Numbered from the stretch's first letter, positions 6,035-12,800 are shown. The stretch: 13,472 nucleotides of DNA from an uncultured Collinsella sp. (GCA_902489515.1 CABUAL010000018.1:1-13472); one strand, 5' to 3'. Program-made: numbers and translations. The notes: generated by a model from the letters alone, not told the origin.

Positions 6035-6949
6035 ATGCAGATCAACAAGGTCGCCTTCATCGGCAAGGGCGGCGTGGGCCTGCTCTACGGCAGCATGATC
6101 GCCCAAGCGCTCGGCAACGACGCCGTCGAATACGTTATGGACGACGCGCGCTTTGAGCGCCACGCGGGTGATGCGCTCACCGTCAACGGCAAGCCCTGCG
6201 CGCTCAAGTCCGTCCGCGCGAGCGAGGCGACGCCCGTCGACCTGGTCATCCTCACGGTCAAGACAACCGGGCTCGATGTGGCGCTCAAAACCCTGGAAAG
6301 CGTCGTGGGACCCGACACGCTGATCGCGTCGCTGTGCAACGGCATCACGAGCGAGCAGAAGATTGCCGAGCGCTTTGGCTGGGAGCACACCGTCCTTGGT
6401 ATCTGCCAGGGCATGGACGCCGTGTTTCTCAACGGCGCGCTCACCTTTACCAATGCGGGCGAGATCCGCTTTGGTGCGGCCGCCGGCACCGACCCCGCGA
6501 CCGTCACCGCTATCGACGGGCTCTACACGCGCTGCGGCATCGCCCACACCGTCGAGGACGACATCGCCCACCGCATGTGGGCAAAACTTATGCTCAACGA
6601 CGGCATCAACCAGACTTGCATGGCCTACGGCGGCACGTACGGAAGTGCCACGGAACAGGGCTCCGAGCAGCTCCGCAGTTTTGTCTCCGCCATGCGCGAG
6701 ACGCTTGCGGTCGCCAACGCCGAGGGTATCGAGCTCACCGAGGCAGACCTAACGCAGATGGTGCATCTCATCGAGGGGCTCGACCCCGCCGGCATGCCCT
6801 CGATGGCGCAGGACCGCGTCGCGCAGCGCAAAACAGAGGTCGAGGAGTTCGCGGGCACCGTCCGCCGCCTCGCGGCCAAGCACGATATCCAGGCGCCGCA
6901 GAACGAATGGCTCTATCGGCGCATCCGTGATATCGAGGCAAGCTGGTAA
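6035..6949 (+). CDS. Ketopantoate reductase family protein (2-dehydropantoate 2-reductase-like)
   Basis: This 304-residue NADP-dependent reductase would, if orthodox, reduce ketopantoate to pantoate in pantothenate and coenzyme A synthesis. The dinucleotide loop Gly-Lys-Gly-Gly-Val-Gly is at 10-15. The residues that act in the E. coli enzyme are all present with the right spacing: Asn102, Lys184, Asn188, Asn192 and Glu268. Length is normal. The ATG at 6035 has GGGGAG about 9 bases upstream and starts directly with the beta strand of the Rossmann fold; an in-frame ATG at 6026 abuts the ribosome-binding site. No panB, panC or panD is nearby, and many genomes carry several members of this family with other 2-oxo acid substrates, so I withhold the symbol panE. 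A bidirectional terminator follows. Confidence 0.88.
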   Translation: MQINKVAFIGKGGVGLLYGSMIAQALGNDAVEYVMDDARFERHAGDALTVNGKPCALKSVRASEATPVDLVILTVKTTGLDVALKTLESVVGPDTLIASLCNGITSEQKIAERFGWEHTVLGICQGMDAVFLNGALTFTNAGEIRFGAAAGTDPATVTAIDGLYTRCGIAHTVEDDIAHRMWAKLMLNDGINQTCMAYGGTYGSATEQGSEQLRSFVSAMRETLAVANAEGIELTEADLTQMVHLIEGLDPAGMPSMAQDRVAQRKTEVEEFAGTVRRLAAKHDIQAPQNEWLYRRIRDIEASW

Positions 6950-6983
6950 CGCCGCCGCACCGCATCCAACAGTCTCAATAGCA

Positions 6984-7021
6984 AAAACCGCCGCAAAGGG
7001 CACTCCCCTTGTGGCGGTTTT
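6984..7021. terminator. Bidirectional terminator between convergent genes
   Basis: AAAACCGCC (6984-6992) pairs with GGCGGTTTT (7013-7021). The inner arms 6993-7000 and 7005-7012 extend the stem with one mismatch and one wobble around CACT. A T-run follows on both strands, so it serves both the reductase gene ending at 6949 and the small membrane-protein gene ending at 7059 on the opposite strand. Confidence 0.85.
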
Positions 7022-7058
7022 CATGTTCAGCCACGGCCAACAGTCATTTTCGCAACAG

Positions 7059-7265
7059 CTAGAGATGCGACTCCGGAACCTCGTCCTCATCGTCGCGACA
7101 AAGGACAACACCGGCGCTTCCCAGCAGTGTGACCGCGATCAGCGCGCCGACCACAATAGGAGCAGCCCCGCACGAGCCCTGCATGCCTGCGACAAACGCA
7201 GCTGTAGGGCCAAGACAGCCAAGTACCAATGCGACGGCGGCGATAGCGATATCTCGAGCGTTCAT
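7059..7265 (-). CDS. Small two-helix membrane protein, unknown function
   Basis: This 68-residue protein has two hydrophobic segments, at about 5-27 and 36-57, joined by a short Gly-Ser-Cys-Gly loop. It ends in an acidic tail, Arg-Asp-Asp-Glu-Asp-Glu. An even spread of Ala, Val, Leu and Gly and the positively charged N-terminus support insertion in the membrane with both ends inside. GGAGGAAG lies about 7-10 bases before the ATG. The gene stands alone between a shared terminator (6984) and the terminator of the gene upstream (7383), so it should have its own promoter, which I could not identify. I do not recognise a family. The alternative, that it is a chance frame, is less likely given the ribosome-binding site, the terminator and the coherent topology. 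Confidence 0.72.
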   Translation of the reverse strand: MNARDIAIAAVALVLGCLGPTAAFVAGMQGSCGAAPIVVGALIAVTLLGSAGVVLCRDDEDEVPESHL

Positions 7266-7382
7266 GAGACCACTTCCTCCACGAGAAAGACCTTATTTCT
7301 CATGAACCAGTGTGCCCCGCATGCATACGCCCAGCGTACCGCCACGGTAAGGGCTCTGTTAACTCAAACGCACATAAAGAAA

Positions 7383-7426
7383 GGGCGGCTTTACGTTGCC
7401 TAAAAGCTCAGTAAAGACGCCCGCCC
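7383..7426 (-). terminator. Terminator of the secreted coiled-coil protein gene
   Basis: On the minus strand a GGGCGG arm and CTTTAC pair with GTAAAG and CCGCCC across a 16-base loop, with about 4 unpaired bases in one arm. TTTCTTT follows. It lies about 30 bases past the stop at 7457. Confidence 0.65.
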
Positions 7427-7456
7427 ATCATGTGCCTATTTTGCTCTGATGGCAGA

Positions 7457-8233
7457 TTACCAACCGGTGTAGTAGTCGGTGGTTCCGGCAGCGCAGCCGG
7501 AGTCATAGACCTTGCAATCACCCTTGGAGCCCGTAAAGGTCGAGCCCTGGGCCATATCGCCCGCGGCAACAACGTAATAGCCGTCGGAATCGCGCCAGAA
7601 GCCCTCAGAATCCTGAGTCCATTCGCCCGTGCGATAGTGATAAAGCACATTGCTGCTGTAATAGGTCTCGCGGCGACCGTTGTAGTTATTGACACCCGCA
7701 GAGCGCGTCAGGCCCGATCCGTTCGCGTAGGACGCGGCAGACGCGTAGGACGGAGTGTAACCGGCGTTGTAGTACGAAGCCTGGGCGGCCTCGGCAGCCT
7801 CCGCCTCGGCGGCAGCAACCTCGAGCGCTTCGCGCTTGGCATCCTCAAGTGCAGTGCGCAGCTCATCGAGCTCGGTCGACTTCGCGTCGACCTCCTCCAT
7901 CGTCAAAAGACTGCCCGCACCGTCGATACAACTCTGCAGTACAGCGCGCTCGTCATCGGTGGCATAGTCGCCATACATGTTCATAATGATTTGAGCGCGC
8001 ATCTCCAAGGAATCGCGCTTGGCCTCCATCGAGGCGTTCCACTCCTGCATGGAGCCAAAGCCGTCGCCACGGTAGTCGACGGGCTGCACCAGCGTCGCCT
8101 CAGACGGCGTAGACCCGACCGTATCGGACAGTGTTGCGGCGTGGGCATCAGTTGCGCCGGCGCCCGCCAAAAGCGCCACGGCCAGAGCGGCGGAAAGGGC
8201 GGCGGCTTTCGGTTTTCGTGAATCGATCCTCAT
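7457..8233 (-). CDS. Secreted protein with coiled coil and Cys-containing C-terminal domain
   Basis: This 258-residue protein starts with a signal peptide (Arg/Lys-rich, then Ala/Leu-rich to Ala-His-Ala at about 30-32). Residues 60-105 are charged and helical. Residues 112-152 are a Glu/Ala-rich coiled coil, then a Tyr/Ser/Ala-rich flexible linker runs to about 195. Residues 196-258 form a compact aromatic domain with Cys240 and Cys247, which could form a disulfide, and end in Gly-Thr-Thr-Asp-Tyr-Tyr-Thr-Gly-Trp. From memory this tail resembles the C-terminal domain of secreted cell-wall proteins of Coriobacteriia; I cannot confirm that here. It has no visible hydrolase triad. GGAGG is 11 bases before the ATG, rather far, but no closer start codon exists. 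A structural or binding role at the cell wall is my inference. A lone TACTAT at 8304-8299 is the best -10 candidate. Confidence 0.82.
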   Translation of the reverse strand: MRIDSRKPKAAALSAALAVALLAGAGATDAHAATLSDTVGSTPSEATLVQPVDYRGDGFGSMQEWNASMEAKRDSLEMRAQIIMNMYGDYATDDERAVLQSCIDGAGSLLTMEEVDAKSTELDELRTALEDAKREALEVAAAEAEAAEAAQASYYNAGYTPSYASAASYANGSGLTRSAGVNNYNGRRETYYSSNVLYHYRTGEWTQDSEGFWRDSDGYYVVAAGDMAQGSTFTGSKGDCKVYDSGCAAGTTDYYTGW

Positions 8234-8407
8234 GTAGCTGGAAACCTCCGTAGTGCGTTTTTGCTGCGTTTGAGCTGCGTGTGATTCGATCGCGCTGCAT
8301 AGTACCCCGAGCAATTCGCGACCTGCGGTTTTACTCAAAAGGTGCACGTCAATTGCGTAAAACTCACATCCTCTCAACAGGAGTTTTCCACAACTCGAAT
8401 GCATAAA

Positions 8408-8435
8408 GCATGCCAAAAACCCTGTTTTTGCATGC
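8408..8435. other. Second hairpin behind the metY terminator
   Basis: GCATGC plus AAAAAC (8408-8420, one bulged base) pairs with GTTTTT plus GCATGC (8424-8435) around a 3-base loop, a 12-bp stem. It lies just beyond the metY terminator and upstream of the secreted-protein gene. On the minus strand it is followed by TTTATGC, so it may be a back-up terminator. The 311-base gap 8234-8545 otherwise holds the main terminator and the unmarked promoter region of the secreted-protein gene. Confidence 0.55.
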
Positions 8436-8444
8436 TCGCTATAC

Positions 8445-8485
8445 AAAAAAGGCGCCTGTGCAAACATTGTTCGCACAGGCGCCTT
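8445..8485 (-). terminator. Rho-independent terminator of metY
   Basis: A perfect 13-bp stem pairs 8449-8461 with 8473-8485 across an 11-base loop, and on the minus strand it is followed by a T-run (TTTTGT). It lies about 60 bases beyond the stop codon at 8546. Confidence 0.93.
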
Positions 8486-8545
8486 GAGCAGGCATTTTAT
8501 GCAGTTATACCTATCGAGTCGCAAGGGGTCCTTGCACAAGTCGCC

Positions 8546-9856
8546 TTACTCGTCCAGCGCGGCGAAGGCCTGCTTCAGATCCCAAATGATGTCCTCGGCG
8601 TTCTCGGTACCAATGGAAAGACGGATCGTGGAGGGCGTGATGTTCTGCTCGGCGAGCTCCTCGGCAGAGAGCTGGGAGTGCGTGGTGGTAGCCGGGTGCA
8701 CGACGAGCGACTTGACGTCGGCCACGTTGGCGAGCAGCGAGAACACCTGCAGGTGATCGATGAACTTCCAAGCTGCCTCCTGGCCGCCCTTGATCTCGAA
8801 GGTGAAGATCGAGGCACCGCCGTTGGGGAAGTACTCCTTGTAGAGCTCATGATCGGGATGCTCGGGCAGGCTCGGGTGGTTCACCTTGGCGACATGGCTG
8901 TCACCGGTCAGGAACTCAACGACCTTCTTGGTGTTCTCGACATGACGGTCGACACGCAGCGACAGGGTCTCGGTGCCCTGGAGCAGGACCCAGGCGTTGA
9001 ACGGGCTGATGCAGGCGCCCTCGTCACGCAGCAGGATAGCGCGGACATAGGTTGCGAAGGCAGCGGGGCCGGCAGCCTCGGCAAACGAAACACCATGGTA
9101 GGAGGGGTTGGGCTCGGCGATCTGGGCATACTTGCCGCTCGCCCTCCAATCGAAGTTACCGCCGTCGACGATCACGCCACCCAGCGACGTACCGTGGCCG
9201 CCGATGAACTTGGTTGCGGAGTGAACGACGATGTTGGCACCGTGCTCCAGCGGACGGAACAGGTACGGGGTGCCGAAGGTGTTATCGACGACAACCGGCA
9301 GACCGTGCTTCTTGGCGATCTCGGAGATGGCGTCGATGTTGGGAATGTCGGAGTTGGGGTTGCCGAGCGTCTCGAGGTAGATGACTGTGGTGTTGTCCTT
9401 GATGGCACCCTCGACCTCGTCCAGGTTATGGGCATCGACAAACGTGGTCTCGACGCCAAACTGAGAAAGCGTATGCTCCAGCAGGTTGTAGGAGCCACCG
9501 TAGATGGTCTTCTGAGCAACCACGTGGTCACCGGCCTGGGCAAGTGCCTGCAGGGTATAGGTGATGGCAGCGGCACCGGAAGCAACAGCAAGACCGGCCA
9601 CGCCGCCCTCGAGTGCAGCGATGCGGTCCTCGAAGACGCCCTGGGTGGAGTTGGTCAGACGACCGTAGATGTTACCGGCGTCGGCGAGGCCAAAGCGGTC
9701 GGCGGCGTGCTGGGCATTGCGGAACACGTAGCTCGTGGTCTGATAGATAGGCACGGCGCGGGCATCGGATGCGGGGTCGGCGCTCTCCTGGCCAACGTGA
9801 AGCTGCAGGGTGTCGAAACCAAAGGTGTGCTCGGGGTTGTTGATGAACTGGCTCAT
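8546..9856 (-). CDS. metY: O-acetylhomoserine sulfhydrylase / aminocarboxypropyltransferase
   Basis: This 436-residue cytoplasmic PLP enzyme of the Cys/Met metabolism family should make homocysteine from O-acetylhomoserine and sulfide, the direct sulfhydrylation route to methionine. The Schiff-base lysine is Lys216 in Ser-Ala-Thr-Lys-Phe-Ile-Gly-Gly-His-Gly. Asp191 should contact the pyridine nitrogen, Tyr119 stack on the ring, and Tyr64 and Arg66 bind phosphate from the other subunit. A length near 430, longer than MetB or MetC, fits MetY. AAGGAG lies 6 bases before the ATG. The gene has a near-consensus promoter at 10041-10069, a leader of about 178 nt encoding a short Cys-containing peptide, and its own terminator. 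It is divergent from a LysR-type regulator that probably controls it. Acyl specificity (acetyl or succinyl) is inferred from the subfamily. Confidence 0.94.
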   Translation of the reverse strand: MSQFINNPEHTFGFDTLQLHVGQESADPASDARAVPIYQTTSYVFRNAQHAADRFGLADAGNIYGRLTNSTQGVFEDRIAALEGGVAGLAVASGAAAITYTLQALAQAGDHVVAQKTIYGGSYNLLEHTLSQFGVETTFVDAHNLDEVEGAIKDNTTVIYLETLGNPNSDIPNIDAISEIAKKHGLPVVVDNTFGTPYLFRPLEHGANIVVHSATKFIGGHGTSLGGVIVDGGNFDWRASGKYAQIAEPNPSYHGVSFAEAAGPAAFATYVRAILLRDEGACISPFNAWVLLQGTETLSLRVDRHVENTKKVVEFLTGDSHVAKVNHPSLPEHPDHELYKEYFPNGGASIFTFEIKGGQEAAWKFIDHLQVFSLLANVADVKSLVVHPATTTHSQLSAEELAEQNITPSTIRLSIGTENAEDIIWDLKQAFAALDE

Positions 9857-9911
9857 GATGATCTCCTTGATCGAACAAAAGTAAATAAATAAGAGAGAAG
9901 TAAGTCGCTGT

Positions 9912-9943
9912 CTCCTGATCACGCCGACGGGCGCAAACAGGAG
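9912..9943 (-). promoter_or_regulatory. Hairpin in the metY leader overlapping the leader-peptide gene
   Basis: On the minus strand CTCCTG (9943-9938) pairs perfectly with CAGGAG (9917-9912). Inside it GCGCC pairs with GGCGT around CGTC, joined by wobble and one U-U mismatch, so the stem is nearly continuous. The left arm holds Cys codon 12 of the leader peptide and the hairpin ends just beyond its stop codon. No T-run follows. Instead comes a G-poor, pyrimidine-rich tract at about 9881-9903, which would suit Rho loading. Confidence 0.5.
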
Positions 9944-9972
9944 CCCGGCATTCGTCTTGGTAAGCAATTCAT
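9919..9972 (-). CDS. Leader peptide upstream of metY, 17 residues with two Cys
   Basis: An ATG at 9972 is preceded, at 7 bases, by AAAGGAGG, the strongest ribosome-binding site in the window. It opens an 18-codon frame, MNCLPRRMPGSCLRPSA, ending at TGA 9919. It lies in the transcribed leader of metY, about 62 bases from the predicted start and 62 bases before the metY ATG. Cys codons are at positions 3 and 12 and Met at 1 and 8. Leader peptides with codons for the pathway product are a known attenuation device, and Cys-containing ones are known before sulfur genes in Actinobacteria. A ribosome pausing at Cys12 would open the hairpin at 9912-9943. The function is inferred; the signal for translation is plain. 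Confidence 0.68.
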   Translation of the reverse strand: MNCLPRRMPGSCLRPSA

Positions 9973-10040
9973 ATGCGGGCCTCCTTTCACATCCCGTTTC
10001 CGTGGTCGGCTTAATTACCTACCGCCTTTGTGTGTTTTGA

Positions 10041-10069
10041 ATAGTACGAGCATTGTTTCGCTCGGTCAA
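10041..10069 (-). promoter_or_regulatory. metY promoter with inverted repeat in the spacer
   Basis: TTGACC (10069-10064) and TACTAT (10046-10041) are spaced by 17 bases, near the sigma-70 consensus. The inverted repeat CGAGC-N8-GCTCG (10047-10064 on the plus strand) fills the spacer exactly, where a bound repressor would block polymerase. The predicted transcription start is near 10034. Confidence 0.72.
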
Positions 10070-10091
10070 TCACTTAAAAGCGCTAACCTGT

Positions 10092-10108
10092 TATCGGTTT
10101 TATAGATA
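10092..10108. promoter_or_regulatory. LysR-type regulator binding box (ATC-N9-GAT)
   Basis: TATC (10092-10095) and GATA (10105-10108) form the classical LysR-family box ATC-N9-GAT, which also satisfies T-N11-A. Its centre is about 66 bp upstream of the predicted metY start, the usual place for the recognition site of a LysR-type activator. It also lies 23 bp before the regulator's own ATG, overlapping a possible -10 (TATAGA, 10101-10106), as expected for autorepression. Confidence 0.6.
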
Positions 10109-10130
10109 GCAATCGAAAGGACGGGCGCCG

Positions 10131-11033
10131 ATGACCCTCCAGCAGCTTCGCTTTCTTATCGCCGTGGCAGAATCCGGCTCAATTAACGCCGCAGCTCAGC
10201 TCCTCTATACCGCTCAGTCCAACATCTCAAACGCCGTCAAAAGCCTGGAACAGGAACTCAATCTGGAGATCTTTACGCGCTCCAGCCGCGGCGTCACGCT
10301 CACCAACGACGGCACCGAGCTTTTGGGCTATGCGCGCCAGGTCGTAGAGCAGGCCGACATGCTCGAGGCGCGCTACGAGGACGGCGGCACCCCGCAAGCC
10401 CGCCTCGCCATTTCCGCCCAGCACTACGCCTTTTCGGTCGAGGCCTTTGTCAACGTGGTCGAGCGCTGCCGTGACAGCAAGTTCGAGTTCATCATGCGTG
10501 AGACCACCACCTCGCAGATCATCGATGACGTCCGCGCGTTTCGTAGCGACATCGGCATCCTCTATCTGGACGACTTTAACGCCCGCGTTCTGCAGAAGGC
10601 TTTTGCCGATGCGCGCGCGAGCTTCCATCCCCTATTCGACGCAACGGTCCACGTCTTCGTTAGCGAGCGCCACCCGCTTGCCCGCCGCCCGCAGCTGTCC
10701 CTTGCCGATCTCACACCATATACGCGCTACAGCTTTGAGCAGGGAACCTCAAACTCCTTCTATTACGCTGAGGAACCTTTTAGCTATATCCCCTGCGACC
10801 GCAACATACGAATCTCGGACCGCGGAACACTTACTAACTTACTTATCACGTCGAACGGTTACACCCTGTCGACCGGTGTCCTCTCCAATGAAATGCAATG
10901 GGGTATGGCATCGATCCCGTTAGCAGACGCCCCAGCGATGCACGTAGGCTATATCATGCACGACGAGCGCAAGCCCTCTCCCCTCTTGCAGCAATACCTC
11001 GACGAGCTCAACCGCATCATCCATGCCAACTAA
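10131..11033 (+). CDS. LysR-type transcriptional regulator, probable regulator of metY
   Basis: This 300-residue protein has the LysR winged helix-turn-helix at 1-60 (Met-Thr-Leu-Gln-Gln-Leu-Arg-Phe, then Ala-Ala-Gln-Leu-Leu-Tyr-Thr-Ala-Gln-Ser-Asn-Ile-Ser), a linker helix to about 90, and an effector-binding domain from 91 to 300. Length is typical. AAAGGA lies 9 bases before the ATG. The gene is divergent from metY, with 274 bases between the two start codons and an ATC-N9-GAT box in that gap. By the usual LysR layout it should activate metY and repress itself. LysR proteins of Gram-positive bacteria that control methionine and cysteine genes (MtaR, CmbR, HomR, CysL) have the same size and context, and O-acetylserine or a similar precursor would be a reasonable effector. 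The effector and any further targets are inference. Confidence 0.92.
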   Translation: MTLQQLRFLIAVAESGSINAAAQLLYTAQSNISNAVKSLEQELNLEIFTRSSRGVTLTNDGTELLGYARQVVEQADMLEARYEDGGTPQARLAISAQHYAFSVEAFVNVVERCRDSKFEFIMRETTTSQIIDDVRAFRSDIGILYLDDFNARVLQKAFADARASFHPLFDATVHVFVSERHPLARRPQLSLADLTPYTRYSFEQGTSNSFYYAEEPFSYIPCDRNIRISDRGTLTNLLITSNGYTLSTGVLSNEMQWGMASIPLADAPAMHVGYIMHDERKPSPLLQQYLDELNRIIHAN

Positions 11034-11088
11034 CCGTCGGAAGACGAGGTAGAAATCGTAGATTGCTAGCCCCCGGCGGGCATGGCGC

Positions 11089-11094
11089 TACAAT
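11089..11094 (+). promoter_or_regulatory. Candidate -10 element for rnhA
   Basis: TACAAT in the 99-base gap after the LysR gene, with GC-rich sequence upstream and no clear -35. It would start transcription near 11101, about 30 bases before the rnhA start codon. Confidence 0.3.
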
Positions 11095-11132
11095 GGTCAC
11101 TCACACGAAACGTACCCAACGAAAGGAACCAT

Positions 11133-11618
11133 GTGAAGGTCATCATCTATACCGACGGCTCGGCCCGATCAAATCCGGGACGCGGCGGCTACGGCGCCGT
11201 GCTCAAGTACACCAACCCCGCCGGCAAGACCTTCACCTCCGAGCTTTCGCGTGGCTACGCCAAGACTACCAACAACCGCATGGAGCTCATGGCGGTCATC
11301 GTGGCGCTCGAGGCGCTCAACCGCCCCTGCGACGTCGAAGTCCATTCCGATTCGCAGTACGTCGTCAACGCCTTCAACAAACACTGGATCGACGGCTGGA
11401 AAAAGCGCGGGTGGAAAACTGCCAACAAGCAGCCCGTTAAAAACCGCGACCTGTGGGAGCGCCTACTTGCCGCAAAAAGCAAGCATAAGGTGGAGTTCAT
11501 CTGGGTTAAGGGGCATGCCGGCCACGAGCTCAATGAGCGCTGCGACGAGCTCGCCACCAACGCGGCCGACGGCAGCAACCTAGATATCGACACCGGCTTT
11601 AACGAGAGCGACCTGTAA
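11133..11618 (+). CDS. rnhA: Ribonuclease HI
   Basis: This 161-residue enzyme degrades the RNA strand of RNA-DNA hybrids. The four metal-binding acidic residues are present as Asp8 (Tyr-Thr-Asp-Gly-Ser), Glu51 (Asn-Arg-Met-Glu-Leu), Asp73 (Ser-Asp-Ser-Gln-Tyr) and Asp138 (Glu-Arg-Cys-Asp-Glu-Leu-Ala). The catalytic His128 is in Val-Lys-Gly-His-Ala-Gly-His. A basic segment at about 83-105 ([12 protein letters not shown]) matches the basic protrusion of the E. coli type. The start is GTG at 11133 with AAAGGA about 5 bases upstream. The in-frame ATG at 11082 adds 17 unrelated residues and overlaps the candidate -10. An acidic tail of about 20 residues follows the core. No terminator is visible before the oxidoreductase gene 73 bases downstream, so some read-through is possible. 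Confidence 0.96.
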   Translation: MKVIIYTDGSARSNPGRGGYGAVLKYTNPAGKTFTSELSRGYAKTTNNRMELMAVIVALEALNRPCDVEVHSDSQYVVNAFNKHWIDGWKKRGWKTANKQPVKNRDLWERLLAAKSKHKVEFIWVKGHAGHELNERCDELATNAADGSNLDIDTGFNESDL

Positions 11619-11652
11619 CGGCGTTTTCGCACGCTTTTGTGTCCTCCCGCGC

Positions 11653-11658
11653 TACACT
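11653..11658 (+). promoter_or_regulatory. Candidate -10 element for the second Gfo/Idh/MocA gene
   Basis: TACACT within the 73-base gap after rnhA, about 33 bases before the start codon, without a recognisable -35. It resembles the TACAAT elements at 5980 and 11089 in sequence and setting. Confidence 0.25.
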
Positions 11659-11691
11659 CGTCCTGTAGGCCAAACAATGCAAGGGGGACAC

Positions 11692-12798
11692 ATGCTGCGC
11701 ATCGCAACCATCGGCACATCCATGATCACCGACGACTTTATCCAAGTCGTCAATGCCAACGACCAGGCTACATTCGTAGGCACGCTCTCGCGCGATGCAG
11801 ATCGCGGCGCCGCCTTCACCGCTAAGCACGGCGGCGAGCGTAACTTCACCGCGCTTGACGAGCTTGCGTCCGCTGCCGACGTCGACGCCGTCTACATCGG
11901 CAGCCCCAACGCGCTCCATCACGAGCAGGCGCTCGCCTGCATCGCCGGCGGTAAGCACGTTATCGTCGAAAAGCCCTTCTGCGCCACCGAGGCGCAAGCG
12001 CTCGAGGTCTTTCGCGCAGCCGAGGCGGCGGGCGTCGTAGCCCTCGAGGCCATGCGCCCGCTCCATGACCCCGCTTTCCACGCCGTCGAGGACGCCCTGG
12101 GCGAGATTGCGCCCATTCGTCGTGCATCGTTGCGCTTTGGCAAGTATTCTTCGCGCTACAACGAGGTTCTCGCAGGGCGCGCCACCAATATCTTCGACTG
12201 CCACATGGCCTCGGGCTCCCTCATGGACATCGGCGTCTACACCGTCGAGCCCATGGTCGAGATCTTCGGCATGCCCTCCGGTCTCACCAGCATGGCCACG
12301 CTGCTCGACCCCTCAACGCAAGAGCTCACCCATGGCCCCATCGACGGTTGCGGCTCCATTCTCGCCAGCTACGGCGGTGGCCGTATCTCCGTCGAGCTCG
12401 CGCACTCCAAAATTACGAATGACCTGCTGCCCTCGCAGATCGAAGGCGAGCGTGGCACTATCCAGATCGACCATCTGTCCACGCCCCGCAACGTCCGCAT
12501 CGACTATCGCGGCGACGTCGTACGCGGCTCGGCGACCGAGGCACCGCGCGAACAGGGAGACAACGGCCGCGTGCTCGACCTGCCCAAATCGAGCAACACT
12601 ATGGAATACGAACTCACAGACTTTATCACCGCCATCGGCGGCATCGATAACGTTAAGGAAGAGATTTGGGAGACCCCGGCGGGACGCCACGAGCTTGGCC
12701 ACTACCGCGATGTCACACTCGTCTCACTGCGCATCATGGATGCCGTGCGCCAGCAGGCCGGCATAACCTTCCCGGCCGACGCAGGCAAACAGGCATAG
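11692..12798 (+). CDS. Gfo/Idh/MocA family NAD(P)-dependent oxidoreductase
   Basis: This 368-residue protein has an N-terminal Rossmann domain, the Glu-Lys-Pro motif at 93-95 with Lys94 as the expected catalytic lysine, and a C-terminal domain with Gly-Ser-Leu-Met-Asp-Ile-Gly-Val-Tyr at 175-183, giving Asp179 and Tyr183 as likely catalytic residues. The dinucleotide loop is unusual: it reads Thr-Ile-Gly-Thr-Ser-Met-Ile at 6-12, where Gly-x-Gly-x-x is expected, with a Thr-Ser pair in place of the second Gly. The substrate is unknown; sugar or cyclitol derivatives are usual. The ATG at 11692 has AAGGGGG about 4 bases upstream and is preferred to the ATG at 11677. Its stop is 2 bases before the acylphosphatase start, so the two are translated from one message. 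Confidence 0.9.
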   Translation: MLRIATIGTSMITDDFIQVVNANDQATFVGTLSRDADRGAAFTAKHGGERNFTALDELASAADVDAVYIGSPNALHHEQALACIAGGKHVIVEKPFCATEAQALEVFRAAEAAGVVALEAMRPLHDPAFHAVEDALGEIAPIRRASLRFGKYSSRYNEVLAGRATNIFDCHMASGSLMDIGVYTVEPMVEIFGMPSGLTSMATLLDPSTQELTHGPIDGCGSILASYGGGRISVELAHSKITNDLLPSQIEGERGTIQIDHLSTPRNVRIDYRGDVVRGSATEAPREQGDNGRVLDLPKSSNTMEYELTDFITAIGGIDNVKEEIWETPAGRHELGHYRDVTLVSLRIMDAVRQQAGITFPADAGKQA

Positions 12799-12800
12799 CT

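Noticed and set aside
6927..7403. Open frame of 158 codons on the plus strand after the ketopantoate-reductase-like gene
   Set aside because: It begins inside that gene, runs through a bidirectional terminator and across the small membrane-protein gene on the other strand, and its translation has no recognisable domain.
8386..8394. TTTTCCACA, a match to a relaxed DnaA box
   Set aside because: A single isolated match with no cluster, no AT-rich unwinding region and no dnaA or dnaN gene nearby is expected by chance.
8342..9892. Open frame of 516 codons on the plus strand across metY
   Set aside because: It is antisense to a clear PLP enzyme with all catalytic residues, has a low-complexity Gly/Val/Asp/Leu composition typical of the reverse complement of GC-rich genes, and lacks a ribosome-binding site.
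9857..10034. SAM riboswitch or T-box in the metY leader
   Set aside because: I found neither the T-box consensus and specifier stem nor a recognisable SAM-riboswitch core. The leader is better explained by the short Cys-containing frame and its hairpin.
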